Below are positions 15,266 to 22,618 of a stretch of DNA of 27,692 nt, piece after piece. The stretch is from contig CAZMUD010000009.1 in NCBI GenBank assembly GCA_964569715.1, positions 1 through 27,692 on the forward strand, given 5' to 3'. Position 1 is the stretch's first letter. Each line of letters opens with the position of its first letter. Below the pieces are notes generated by a model that saw only the letters and a list, made by a program, of their open reading frames with translations, searched no databases and was not told the DNA's origin. The DNA is from CAZMUD01 sp964569715 (GTDB taxonomy: Bacteria > Chloroflexota > Dehalococcoidia > Dehalococcoidales > UBA2162). A program made the position numbers and the translations under genes.

Positions 15266-15357
15266 ACAGGGAAACCAAGCCAAACCTTAAGGGCGCATGA
15301 ACGATAACTTTTCGTTGGGATTATTGGGAAGGGATGCGAAGTAAGTGGTTTCTCTTT

Positions 15358-15387
15358 ATTATAGTCAGGTAAATATTAATTTGTCAA
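15358..15387 (-). promoter_or_regulatory. Sigma-70-type promoter for pyrG
   Basis: On the minus strand TTGACA (15382-15387), an 18-base spacer and TATAAT (15358-15363) are both perfect. The predicted leader to the ATG at 15265 is about 85 bases. Confidence 0.75.
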
Positions 15388-15454
15388 GTTTTTCTATCTT
15401 CAGAGTCTGGCTGATGGCTGGGGCAGGCCAGTGGATAGGGTCAATATAAGCAGT

Positions 15455-15484
15455 TTGTATTGGCTGTAGGGGTAGTGTTACTAT
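15455..15484 (+). promoter_or_regulatory. Promoter for the Nudix gene, probably leaderless
   Basis: TTGTAT (15455-15460), an 18-base spacer and TACTAT (15479-15484) end only seven bases before the ATG at 15492. An overlapping reading (TTGGCT, 16 bases, TATAAA) gives the same conclusion. No ribosome site lies between. Confidence 0.55.
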
Positions 15485-15491
15485 AAAAGCT

Positions 15492-16073
15492 ATGCAGCAG
15501 AGACTGAAGCAAGCCCTTTCTCAGCGGCAGAAGGCTCATATTGCTGATACTAGCTGGACGCCATCGGCAGTGCTAATACCTGTCTATCATAAACAAGGGG
15601 AGTATTACATCCTGTTTACCAAAAGGACGGAGAGGGTAAAGGTTCATAAGGGTCAGATATCCTTCCCCGGGGGAGCCTACGAGGAAAAGGATGGGACGCT
15701 GGTTAATACTGCCTTGAGAGAGTGTGCTGAGGAAATAGGCTTGGCGGCTGAGGAAGTTGAATTATTGGGGGAACTGGATGATTTTTTCACTATAGGTTCA
15801 GGCTATATTATGTCTCCTTTTGTTGGTGCCATCCCGTGGCCATATCCGCTTAAGCTAGACCCAACGGAGGTCGAGGAAATCATTGAAGTGCCAATCTCAG
15901 CCCTTCTGGACAAGGGTTGCTTGAGTCAGGGGACTGATACTATAGATGGCCAGGTAGTTACCACATATTTCTATCACTACCGGGGAAGAGTAATCTGGGG
16001 AGCCACCGCCAGGATATTAAACCAGTTTCTGGGTATTTGGGCTAAGGTGATAAAGAATACAGGGGGCAAATAG
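15492..16073 (+). CDS. Nudix hydrolase, CoA-pyrophosphatase-like
   Basis: Nudix enzymes cleave nucleoside diphosphate linkages; this subgroup (NudL/YeaB, UPF0035 signature) favours coenzyme A and its derivatives. The 193-residue protein has the extended family motif LFTKRTERVKVHKGQISFPGG (about 41-61) joined to the Nudix box, where RECAEEIGL supplies the metal-binding Glu residues. The C-terminal half (YHYRGRVIWGATARIL) is also typical of the group. The ATG at 15492 lies right behind a -10 box without a ribosome site. It is divergent from pyrG. Other nucleotide substrates remain possible. Confidence 0.88.
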   Translation: MQQRLKQALSQRQKAHIADTSWTPSAVLIPVYHKQGEYYILFTKRTERVKVHKGQISFPGGAYEEKDGTLVNTALRECAEEIGLAAEEVELLGELDDFFTIGSGYIMSPFVGAIPWPYPLKLDPTEVEEIIEVPISALLDKGCLSQGTDTIDGQVVTTYFYHYRGRVIWGATARILNQFLGIWAKVIKNTGGK

Positions 16074-16109
16074 CTAAGGTAACTTGGGAAGATAAATCGT
16101 GGTATATGC

Positions 16110-16115
16110 TATAAT
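16110..16115 (+). promoter_or_regulatory. Extended -10 element giving a leaderless mRNA
   Basis: TGC TATAAT (TG at 16107-16108) forms an extended -10 box, and the ATG at 16122 begins seven bases after it, exactly where transcription should start. No strong -35 hexamer is needed or seen. Confidence 0.6.
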
Positions 16116-16121
16116 TGCGCT

Positions 16122-16301
16122 ATGAAACGAGAATTGATGGATATTCTGGCCTGTCCGGTGTGCAAGGGGGAGCTTGAGCTTAGTGTTGAGAAGGAAAACG
16201 AAGAGGAAATAGTTACCGGCTCCCTGTATTGCCAGAAGTGCGATGAGCGCTACCCTATTGTAGATACTATCCCTAATCTGTTGCCGCCAGACCAGCGCTA
16301 A
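16122..16301 (+). CDS. Trm112-like zinc protein
   Basis: This 59-residue gene encodes a Trm112/UPF0434-like mini-protein. It has two Cys pairs, CPVC (11-14) and CQKC (about 37-40), and the family's beginning LMDILACPVCKGEL and end YPIVDTIPNLLP. Trm112 proteins in eukaryotes and archaea activate methyltransferases; bacterial members are poorly understood. The ATG at 16122 sits at the predicted transcription start of an extended -10 promoter. Its stop codon (16299-16301) overlaps the convergent stop of queD. Confidence 0.85.
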   Translation: MKRELMDILACPVCKGELELSVEKENEEEIVTGSLYCQKCDERYPIVDTIPNLLPPDQR

Positions 16302-16669
16302 TCGGGGCTATAGGCTACCCCACTCTGGGGGGATTCCCATACCTCTACACACGAGAGAGAAACGGGGGCTCCAGCCAGCTTGGGTTGAAGCTCATTATAG
16401 ATTGTGGCAGCAATATTCTCTGAGGACGGGTTTATTTTATCAAATGGCGGCATATCATTGAGACAGGTATGGTCAAACCTGGATAGAATATCGGCTAAAT
16501 GCTGCTTTAGCACCGTGAAATCATAGGCTAAGCCTATATCATCAAGTCCGGAAGCTCTTATCTTTACCACTACCTGAAAACGATGGCCGTGCAGTGCCTC
16601 ACACTTGCCCTGATAGCCCCTCAGGAAGTGGGCAGCATCAAAATGCTGCTCTACGGATATCTGGTACAT
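16298..16669 (-). CDS. queD: 6-pyruvoyltetrahydropterin synthase family protein (QueD, possibly PTPS-I/III)
   Basis: The 123-residue protein has the zinc-binding His14, His27 and His29 and the catalytic Cys23 of QueD in CEALHGH. DFTVLK, FDHTCLND, NPSSENIAATIY and the Glu of VEVWESP complete the family. QueD makes 6-carboxytetrahydropterin for queuosine. The Glu24 directly after Cys23 also satisfies the ExxHGH rule of PTPS-III, which can replace FolB in folate synthesis; proteins with both motifs are reported to be bifunctional. Adjacent folK supports a folate role. The ATG at 16669 has AAGGAGGGAGA in the nine bases after the folK stop, so the two are one operon. Confidence 0.9.
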   Translation of the reverse strand: MYQISVEQHFDAAHFLRGYQGKCEALHGHRFQVVVKIRASGLDDIGLAYDFTVLKQHLADILSRFDHTCLNDMPPFDKINPSSENIAATIYNELQPKLAGAPVSLSCVEVWESPQSGVAYSPD

Positions 16670-16678
16670 TCTCCCTCC

Positions 16679-17176
16679 TTAGCTATTTTCCCACTTGAGC
16701 ACGCCCTGTGTCTCGGTTACTCCTTGTAGTAGCTCTCTGATAGTCTTGCCGCTTACTGGATGAACCAGGTCAGGGGCAATCTCATCCAGGGGGATAAGAA
16801 CAAAGGCTCTTTCTGCCAGCCTGGGGTGAGGAATAACCAGCTCGGGGGTTTCAATAACCTGGTCGTCATAAAACAGAATATCTATATCAATAGGTCGGGG
16901 GGCATTAGACTTACCGGGTGCTCTACTCAGCTTCAACTCAATACCCTTAGCCAGAGCCAGCAGCTCCGTCGGTGTCAGCGTGGTATGAACCTGACACACC
17001 GAGTTAAGGAAGCGGGGCTGGTTAACATTACCTACCGGCTCGGTATCGTATATGGACGAAACCTGTCTCACTTGCAACCTTTGTGACAGCAGATTTAACG
17101 CCTTGTCCAGATTATCCTGTCGGTTTCCCAGATTTGAGCCAAGACCAAGGTATGCCGTTACTGGTTCAGAACTCAC
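16679..17176 (-). CDS. folK: 2-amino-4-hydroxy-6-hydroxymethyldihydropteridine pyrophosphokinase
   Basis: FolK transfers pyrophosphate from ATP to 6-hydroxymethyl-dihydropterin in folate synthesis. The protein has the family opening AYLGLGSNLGNRQDNL, the central YDTEPVG and QPRFLNSV, and the signature RPIDIDILFYDD with the metal-binding Asp pair, followed by IPHPRLAERAFVL. The GTG at 17176 is preferred because GAGGTGGG lies just upstream; the frame reaches a GTG at 17185 that would overlap this ribosome site. The length of 165 residues is normal. The queD ribosome site begins immediately after the folK stop, so the two genes are coupled. Repeat copy C lies upstream. Confidence 0.95.
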   Translation of the reverse strand: MSSEPVTAYLGLGSNLGNRQDNLDKALNLLSQRLQVRQVSSIYDTEPVGNVNQPRFLNSVCQVHTTLTPTELLALAKGIELKLSRAPGKSNAPRPIDIDILFYDDQVIETPELVIPHPRLAERAFVLIPLDEIAPDLVHPVSGKTIRELLQGVTETQGVLKWENS

Positions 17177-17239
17177 TTGACCCACCTCGTATAACCTAAG
17201 CTGAGTTATTATATCACAGCCGACAAACTTCTATAAGAG

Positions 17240-17356
17240 AGATTGTTTACCAACCCCTCACCCTTTAGGTTTTTATTGGGTAACCCACCCCCTTTATCCC
17301 CCTCCCTTCATAAGGGAGGGGGAAGTAATTGTATAAGAGAGGCTTCGCCTCTCTTT
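17240..17356 (+). repeat. Composite intergenic repeat, copy C
   Basis: It opens with AGATTGTTT (17240-17248) and the conserved module at 17251-17300. A perfect 11-bp hairpin follows (17298-17308 with 17312-17322, loop CAT), then TATAAGAGAGGC with a 9-bp hairpin (17335-17343 with 17347-17355, loop TTC). TATAAGAGAG also occurs at the left edge (17233-17242). This fills most of the 316-base divergent gap between folK and the HIT gene. Confidence 0.88.
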
Positions 17357-17492
17357 AACTCTCCTTCAAACCCCCTTTAAATCCCTATACTAAACATTCT
17401 CTATTTAGGCTTGCCTGTGCAACCGGCAATATGATACCATTTTCCCTACCTGTATCTGTAGAATGAAGGGAGAGAAAATAGAGGAGGGGAGA

Positions 17493-17834
17493 ATGGATTG
17501 TATTTTCTGCAAAATTGTAGCCGGTGAAATACCGTCCGATATCATTTACCAGGATGAAGATGTGATTGCCTTTCGCGACATTAATCCCCTGGCACCTACC
17601 CACCTGCTTATTATCCCCAAGAAGCATATTTCTTCTCTTGCCCACCTGTCTGAAGCAGGGTCATCTCTAATAGGAGACATGGTAAAAATTGCTAATCAAC
17701 TGGCAAAAATGGAGGGTATTGCTGAAGGTGGGTATCGCCTGGTGATAAACTGCGGTAAGCAGGGAGGACAATTGGTGCCTCATCTCCATATGCATCTTCT
17801 CGGCGGTCGCCAGCTCTCAAATGCGCTTGGCTGA
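17493..17834 (+). CDS. HIT-family nucleotide hydrolase (HINT-like)
   Basis: HIT proteins hydrolyse adenylated substrates such as AMP-lysine or dinucleoside polyphosphates. From the ATG at 17493 the protein has 113 residues, typical for the bacterial HINT branch: MDCIFCKIVAGEIPSD start with CxxC zinc ligands, IIPKKHI with another likely ligand, and the triad HLHMHLL (His97, 99, 101). The upstream in-frame ATG at 17463 lacks a ribosome site, while GAGGAGGGG sits before 17493. Its 3' end overlaps the convergent nudF-like gene by 18 bases. Confidence 0.92.
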   Translation: MDCIFCKIVAGEIPSDIIYQDEDVIAFRDINPLAPTHLLIIPKKHISSLAHLSEAGSSLIGDMVKIANQLAKMEGIAEGGYRLVINCGKQGGQLVPHLHMHLLGGRQLSNALG

Positions 17835-18362
17835 CTTATGGTATTCTAAGAAGGTAAGCAGTCCGGCGATGCTCTTGGCATCACAGATGCTGCCCGAGGC
17901 AATAAGGCTGGGAATCTGACTGAGTGGCACCCGAATCACTTTAATGTTCTCTGTATCCTCGGCGTATAGCTGGTCAGGAGTAAGGTCGGTAGCCAGGTAA
18001 AGATGGAGGTATTCAGTGCAGTAACCGGGTGAAGAGTAGAAGCCGCCCAGTCTCTCTACTTTCCTGGGCAGGTAGCCAGTTTCCTCCTGCATCTCACGAC
18101 ACACCGCAGCTACCGGGTCTTCGTCAGGTTCAATGCCACCAGCCGGTATCTCTAATAGTTCCTTTTCCACCGGCTTGCGAAATTGATTCACCAGCAGCAC
18201 ATTATTATTAGCATCAATAGCTATAATAGCCACACAATCACTATGCTCCACAATTTCTCTGGTGGTTTCACGGCCGCTGGGCATTTTTACGGTGTCAACT
18301 CGCAGCTTTACCGCCCGCCCCTCATAGACTAGTTGACTGGATAGCGTCTTTTCCTTAGCCAA
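17817..18362 (-). CDS. Nudix hydrolase, ADP-ribose pyrophosphatase-like
   Basis: It probably cleaves ADP-ribose to AMP and ribose 5-phosphate. The 181-residue protein has the Nudix box from GGIEPDEDP to CREMQEETGYLP (about 75-99), the NQFRKPVEKELLEIPAG strand typical of NudF/ADPRase enzymes, and the metal-loop segment SSPGYCTEYLHLYLA after it. The start is a TTG at 18362, six bases after GGAGG, and one base beyond the stop of the acetyltransferase gene. It is the last gene of a nadK / acetyltransferase / Nudix operon, which fits NAD and ADP-ribose housekeeping. Its 3' end overlaps the convergent HIT gene by 18 bases. Confidence 0.9.
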   Translation of the reverse strand: MAKEKTLSSQLVYEGRAVKLRVDTVKMPSGRETTREIVEHSDCVAIIAIDANNNVLLVNQFRKPVEKELLEIPAGGIEPDEDPVAAVCREMQEETGYLPRKVERLGGFYSSPGYCTEYLHLYLATDLTPDQLYAEDTENIKVIRVPLSQIPSLIASGSICDAKSIAGLLTFLEYHKSAKRI

Positions 18363-18363
18363 G

Positions 18364-18831
18364 TTAAGCCTCCGTCTCTGAGTGATGGATAAGAGCTATC
18401 TCATCGCAATTGGGGAATTTGGGACAACGGTAACACTCAGTCCAGACCTTGCGTGGCAGCTCCATTTTGTCTATGTCAACGAACTTGTGCCGCTTAAAAA
18501 AAGCTGGCTTGTAGGTAAAACAAAAAACGGTGGGGATACCAAGCTCCTCAGCCTCTTTGAGGCAGGCTTCTATTAGCCGGTCGCCGATTCTCTTTTTCTG
18601 GCTATCCTCGGCTACAGCCACCGACTTTATCTCAGCCAGGTCTGACCAGCTGACATGTAGCGCCGCACAGGCAATCACTCGCTCATCCTCTTTAGCGACA
18701 AAGTAATCCCTGATATTTTCATATATCTCGCTTAGCGGGCGGGCTAGCATCTCGCCCTTATCAGCAAAGTAGTTAATTAACCCTTGCATCTGGGGCACAT
18801 CGCCGATTCTAGCTTTTTCTACTTGTTTCAA
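18364..18831 (-). CDS. GNAT N-acetyltransferase, ArgA-like
   Basis: The 155-residue protein has a GNAT fold: MLARPLSEIYENIRDYFVAKEDERVIACAALH, then DLAEIKSVAVAEDSQKKRIGDRLIEACLKEAEELGI, the acetyl-CoA-binding region. The first block resembles the acetyltransferase part of N-acetylglutamate synthase (ArgA), and short ArgA-like enzymes of this size are known, so glutamate acetylation for arginine synthesis is plausible. A Cys-rich end, ECYRCPKFPNCDE, could bind a metal. The start is a TTG at 18831, one base after the nadK stop; AAAGGAAA lies upstream inside nadK. The substrate is inferred only. Confidence 0.82.
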   Translation of the reverse strand: MKQVEKARIGDVPQMQGLINYFADKGEMLARPLSEIYENIRDYFVAKEDERVIACAALHVSWSDLAEIKSVAVAEDSQKKRIGDRLIEACLKEAEELGIPTVFCFTYKPAFFKRHKFVDIDKMELPRKVWTECYRCPKFPNCDEIALIHHSETEA

Positions 18832-18832
18832 C

Positions 18833-19672
18833 TTACTGTTTTCCTTTCAACTTTCGTTCCAGTGAGCTGTAGAAGGAGGTTTCCGGGTGAATTCTTAAAA
18901 ACCGAACTGTATTAGAGCTATGCTTTACCGTAATAACAGCTCCGCTTGACAATGGCAAATTTATATGACCATCAATGCTCAGTGTCGCCGGCTGGGTGGT
19001 GCTGAGGCGCAACTTAACAGTGGCTGTTGATGGTAGTATCACCGTGTAAGCCGAACTAAGGTGAGGCAATATTGGTAACAGTACTAACTCCTTGGCTTGT
19101 GGGTGAAGGATGGGACCACCGGCTGCCAGCGAATAACCGGTGCTGCCGGTGGCGGTAGCCACAATCACCCCATCACCCTTATAGGTGGTCAGTGGCTCAC
19201 CATCGATGCTGGCTTCTACATAGATTACTCGAGTTACTGCCCCCCGTGCCACCACCACATCGTTCAAGGCATAGGACATACGGGACGGCTCATGCTCCTC
19301 TTCGGCAGGGGAAAGCTCTGCCTCAAGCAGAGAGCGCTCGTCAATCCAGCCCTCTCCTGCCAGCAAAGCCGGCAGCTTTTCCATAACCTCATCAACACTG
19401 AGTTCGGTCATAAAGCCTAGCTTACCCAGGTTTATGCCGGTAATAGGCGCTGGTTCGGGGACTGCTGCCTGAGCTGCCCGCAGAATGGTGCCATCGCCGC
19501 CGATACTGAGAATTAAATCGGTGCTATGTACCTGAGCCTTGGCTGTCTCCCATTCCCAGGCAGAGCATAGCCAAACAGAAAGGTCCTTAGCGCCTAAAAG
19601 CTCTTCCAGTTTTTTAGCCAGGGCATAAGCAGCCTCTTTCATAGGGTGGTAGAGAATGCCAACTTTTTTCAT
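18833..19672 (-). CDS. nadK: NAD kinase
   Basis: NAD kinase makes NADP from NAD and ATP or polyphosphate. From the ATG at 19672 the protein has 279 residues. It has the family's GGDGT (58-62) followed by ILRAAQAA, then GINLGKLGFMTEL, LNDVVVARG, the highly conserved TYKGDGVIVATATGSTGYSLAAGGPILHP, and a C-terminal IDGH. The frame extends to an ATG at 19717, but AGGCGG lies nine bases before 19672 and family proteins begin near KKVGILYHP. It heads a tight operon with the acetyltransferase and the ADP-ribose Nudix gene, with single-base gaps. Confidence 0.95.
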   Translation of the reverse strand: MKKVGILYHPMKEAAYALAKKLEELLGAKDLSVWLCSAWEWETAKAQVHSTDLILSIGGDGTILRAAQAAVPEPAPITGINLGKLGFMTELSVDEVMEKLPALLAGEGWIDERSLLEAELSPAEEEHEPSRMSYALNDVVVARGAVTRVIYVEASIDGEPLTTYKGDGVIVATATGSTGYSLAAGGPILHPQAKELVLLPILPHLSSAYTVILPSTATVKLRLSTTQPATLSIDGHINLPLSSGAVITVKHSSNTVRFLRIHPETSFYSSLERKLKGKQ

Positions 19673-19732
19673 AACTATGACCGCCTGACGATAACAAATA
19701 CAAGCATCAATCGGCATCCGAATACCGGCATT

Positions 19733-20764
19733 TTAGTTACCTCCGGGTTCAATAATTACCTTGATAGAATTCTTGGCATCGGCGACGAGCTGGAAACCTA
19801 AGCCTGTTTCTGCCAGACTCAGACGATGGGTAATCATCTGGCGCACCGGGATGGTGCCAGCATGAATTAGTTCCAGCGCTGTTTGGTAGTCAGCCGGGCT
19901 GCCGGCATAGGAGGTGGTGAGTGTTACATCATTGCGAAAAAACAGCTCATTTATTGAAATTGGAATGGTAACGCCGAGGTCTGTTGGTGCGAAGAGGAGA
20001 ATAGTGCCACCACGCTCCACTGACTTTAAGGCTTGGGTAATGGCTGATGCAGCACCGGTGCACACTATCACTAGGTCAGCCAGGCGACCTTGATTAGCCT
20101 GACGCAGGCGGGTGGGCAAATCCTCTTCAGCACGGATAGTAGCATCAGCCCCGAACCGTTGCGCCGCTTCCAGCCGGTAGTCGTTTATGTCTGTTGCTAT
20201 CACCCGACCTGCCCCCAAAGTGCGGGCTAGCTGCACATGGAGTAGCCCGGCAATGCCACTGCCAATGACGAGCACACTGTTGCCAGGCTGCATGTGTGCC
20301 AGCCTTTGTCCGCGCAGGATGCAGGCTAGCGGTTCAATAAATGTTGCTTCTTCATAGGATACTTCGTCGGGCAACAGGAATACTCCACGGTCAACATTGA
20401 TGGCTGGCAACCGAATATATTCAGCAAAACCACCGGGGTCAAAATTCGTCCGGCGCAGGGTCTCGCAAGCGGTGTGATGACCATTCAGACAGTAATAGCA
20501 GGTATTGCAGGGAACATGATGAGCCGCTGATACTCGGTCACCTTCTTTGTAGCGCTCCACTCCCTCCCCCACAGCCACAATCTGCCCGCCAATCTCATGA
20601 CCCAGCACCAGGGGTGCTCGGTCCAGGCGATACCACTCCATCACATCACTGCCGCAGATGCCACTAGCTTCTACCCGCACCAGTAGCTCGCCAAAACCGA
20701 TTTGTGGGACAGGCATCTCCTCTATCCGCACATCCCGGTTGTTATACCACATAGCGACACGCAT
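19733..20764 (-). CDS. Zinc-dependent medium-chain alcohol/polyol dehydrogenase
   Basis: This is an NAD(P)-dependent dehydrogenase of the MDR superfamily, in the sorbitol/threonine-dehydrogenase-like branch. From the ATG at 20764 (343 residues) the catalytic zinc site has Cys37 (SGICGSD), His56-Glu57 (GHEIGG) and Glu144 (FIEPLAC). The structural zinc lobe has four Cys (86, 89, 92, 100). The Rossmann loop is GSGIAG (168-173), with an acidic residue at the end of the following strand (ATDIND) that suggests NAD. A perfect AGGAGAAATAGA precedes the ATG; an upstream GTG at 20788 would overlap the aldolase gene. It pairs with the aldolase, so a sugar or sugar-phosphate pathway is likely. The substrate is unknown. 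Confidence 0.9.
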   Translation of the reverse strand: MRVAMWYNNRDVRIEEMPVPQIGFGELLVRVEASGICGSDVMEWYRLDRAPLVLGHEIGGQIVAVGEGVERYKEGDRVSAAHHVPCNTCYYCLNGHHTACETLRRTNFDPGGFAEYIRLPAINVDRGVFLLPDEVSYEEATFIEPLACILRGQRLAHMQPGNSVLVIGSGIAGLLHVQLARTLGAGRVIATDINDYRLEAAQRFGADATIRAEEDLPTRLRQANQGRLADLVIVCTGAASAITQALKSVERGGTILLFAPTDLGVTIPISINELFFRNDVTLTTSYAGSPADYQTALELIHAGTIPVRQMITHRLSLAETGLGFQLVADAKNSIKVIIEPGGN

Positions 20765-20784
20765 TCTATTTCTCCTGGTGCCGG

Positions 20785-21588
20785 TCACGACTTCTTCCCT
20801 GCCTTCTCCTTTTCAGTGCTGAATACTTCTTGAGCCTCTTTTGGGGTTGCCTTTTGGTGAACAACGGCACGTATCGCCTTAATCATCGCCACCGGAAAAT
20901 CATTCTGCCAGATGTTCCTTCCTAGATTTACTCCGATAGCACCCTTTTGCATGCCGTCATAGACAAACTCAAACACCTCAAGCTCAGTATCAACCTGGGG
21001 CCCGCCGGCTATAATCACTGGAACAGGGCAACCCCTTGCTACCCTCTCAAAGTCTTCACACCAGTAGGTTTTTACCACCCGCGCCCCCAACTCAGCGGCG
21101 ATGCGAGAGGATAGAGCAAGGTAGCGGGCGTCTCGTTTTTCAAGCTCCTTACCCACAGCGGTAACTGCCATTACTGGTATGCCATACCTTTCGCCCTCGT
21201 CAACAAGCTTTGATAGATTTAATAAAGACTCCTTCTCATAGTCACTGCCAACAAAGATAGAAATGCCTACTGCCGAAGCGTTAACGCGGATAGCCTCCTC
21301 CATAGAGGTGGTAATTCCTTCGTTAGCCAGGTCTTTCCCCACCATACTGGTGCCGCCAGACACCCTGAGAATAATTGGTTTGGTGTTGTCAGGGTCTACT
21401 GATGAGCGTAACACGCCCCTGGTAATGAAGAGCGCATCAGCATAAGGCAGGAGTGGCTCAATAGTTTTACGTGGTTCTTCCAATCTTCTGGTGGGACCCT
21501 GAAAGTATCCGTGGTCTACTGGCAAGAACAGAGCATGCCCGTCTGATTGGATAAGTTGTGCCATACGGTTTGCCATTCCCCATTCCAT
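20785..21588 (-). CDS. Class I aldolase/thiolase of the LsrF / archaeal FBA / ADH-synthase family
   Basis: The 267-residue TIM-barrel protein belongs to the DhnA/FbaB-like family that includes fructose-bisphosphate aldolase class IA, LsrF and archaeal ADH synthase. Visible marks are ALFLPVDHGYFQGP near the start (catalytic Asp), ARVVKTYWCEDF carrying the Schiff-base Lys, PVIIAGGPQ (phosphate loop) and GAIGVNLGRNIWQ (second phosphate loop). AAGGAGG precedes the ATG at 21588 by about nine bases. It is followed after 20 bases by a zinc dehydrogenase, so the two probably catalyse consecutive steps on a phosphorylated keto-sugar or aromatic precursor. Which member function applies is not decidable from this window. 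Confidence 0.88.
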   Translation of the reverse strand: MEWGMANRMAQLIQSDGHALFLPVDHGYFQGPTRRLEEPRKTIEPLLPYADALFITRGVLRSSVDPDNTKPIILRVSGGTSMVGKDLANEGITTSMEEAIRVNASAVGISIFVGSDYEKESLLNLSKLVDEGERYGIPVMAVTAVGKELEKRDARYLALSSRIAAELGARVVKTYWCEDFERVARGCPVPVIIAGGPQVDTELEVFEFVYDGMQKGAIGVNLGRNIWQNDFPVAMIKAIRAVVHQKATPKEAQEVFSTEKEKAGKKS

Positions 21589-21627
21589 GCTAGTGCTCCT
21601 CCTTCTGAGTTTATGGTTTGCTGACCA

Positions 21628-21680
21628 AGCGCAGAGGTAACCCTTTGTTTTCTGCGCTGTGTCATTACCTCCATATTATA
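21628..21680 (-). promoter_or_regulatory. -10 box and hairpin leader of the aldolase operon
   Basis: TATAAT on the minus strand (21675-21680) is followed by a leader with an 8-bp perfect hairpin, AGCGCAGA (21651-21658 read on the minus strand) with TCTGCGCT (21628-21635). GAGGTAA (minus strand, 21665-21671) could instead pair with TTACCTC at 21634-21640, but that arm straddles the likely transcription start. No clear -35 box. A regulatory role is only suggested. Confidence 0.4.
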
Positions 21681-21828
21681 CTACAAGACACAAATTAATT
21701 GATATCTACCAAGTTTATCTCCTAGAAGCAATTATAGCGGTTAGTGAAGTTATTGTTCTTGACCCCGCTCTCGTTTAGCGTTAATCTATCAAGCGGAGAT
21801 GAGTCTCATAAGGAGGCATAGCGAAGTA

Positions 21829-22392
21829 ATGGAAGGGAAAATAGTCTATTTTGCCAAGCCTGGCACTGAGAATACAGAGGAAGTGCTCCGCATCGCCAAG
21901 ATTCGGGCGGAAGAACTGGGCATTAAGAGCATCCTGGTAGCCACCACTGTGGGAAATACTGGAGTGAGGGCTACCGAAGTCTTCGAGGGGATGAGGGTGA
22001 TTGTGGTGACCCATTATACAGGTATGAGAGGGCCCGATATCCAGGAATTAACCGAGGAAAATAAACAAATGATAGAGAGTAAGGGCGGCGTAGTGCTTAC
22101 CACGATGCATGCTTTTACCGGGATAGGCGGAGCCATGCGCAAGAAGTTCAATATGTATCTCCTTGGCGATGTAATAGCCAACACGCTGCGCATCTTTGGG
22201 CAGGGGATGAAGGTTACCTGTGAGATAGCAATGATGGCGGCTGATGCCGGCCTGGTGCGCACCGATGAGGATGTTATCGCCATAGCTGGCACCAGTCGGG
22301 GGGCAGATACCGCTCTGGTGCTCAGCCCGGTCAATTCTGTGGACTTTTTTGACCTCAGAATCAAAGAAATCCTTTGTAAGCCCCACTTTTAG
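21829..22392 (+). CDS. Stand-alone pyruvate kinase C-terminal (alpha/beta) domain protein
   Basis: The 187-residue protein corresponds to the C-terminal regulatory domain of pyruvate kinase without the catalytic barrel. It shows GTENTEEVLRIAKIRAEELGI, ILVATTVGNTGVRA, IVVTHYTGMRGPD, and near the end the strand DEDVIAIAGTSRGADTALVLSP, where pyruvate kinases have a glycine-containing nucleotide- or effector-facing loop. Free-standing copies occur in various anaerobes; their function is unknown to me. The ATG at 21829 is preferred because AGGAGG lies at 21811-21816; an in-frame ATG at 21799 lacks a spaced ribosome site. The gene is divergent from the aldolase operon. Confidence 0.85.
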   Translation: MEGKIVYFAKPGTENTEEVLRIAKIRAEELGIKSILVATTVGNTGVRATEVFEGMRVIVVTHYTGMRGPDIQELTEENKQMIESKGGVVLTTMHAFTGIGGAMRKKFNMYLLGDVIANTLRIFGQGMKVTCEIAMMAADAGLVRTDEDVIAIAGTSRGADTALVLSPVNSVDFFDLRIKEILCKPHF

Positions 22393-22423
22393 GAGGTTAT
22401 TTGTTAAGGGAAGGGAACGCAAG

Positions 22424-22575
22424 TAAGAGAGGGGCGTTAGCCCCTCTTATATAACCAGTTCCCCCTCTCCGTTGGGAGAGGGATACTAAAGGAGAGTCAA
22501 AGAGAGGCGAAGCCTCTCTTTCTAATAAACCCTCCCCCTCTCCTTGATAGGAGAGGGGGACACAGGGGGTGAGGT
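22424..22575. repeat. Composite intergenic repeat, copy D
   Basis: Four hairpins in a row: 22428-22447 (AGAGGGGC, loop GTTA), 22463-22482 (CCCTCTCC, loop GTTG), 22499-22521 (AAAGAGAGGC, loop GAA, 10 bp perfect) and 22534-22559 (CCCCCTCTCCT, loop TGAT, 11 bp perfect). The right end GGGGGTGAGGT (22565-22575) matches copy E. It fills the 255-base gap between the PK-domain gene and moaB. Confidence 0.87.
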
Positions 22576-22618
22576 AGAAAGTAATTTCTACTCATTGCAT
22601 TTCTTTAGCACCAGCACC

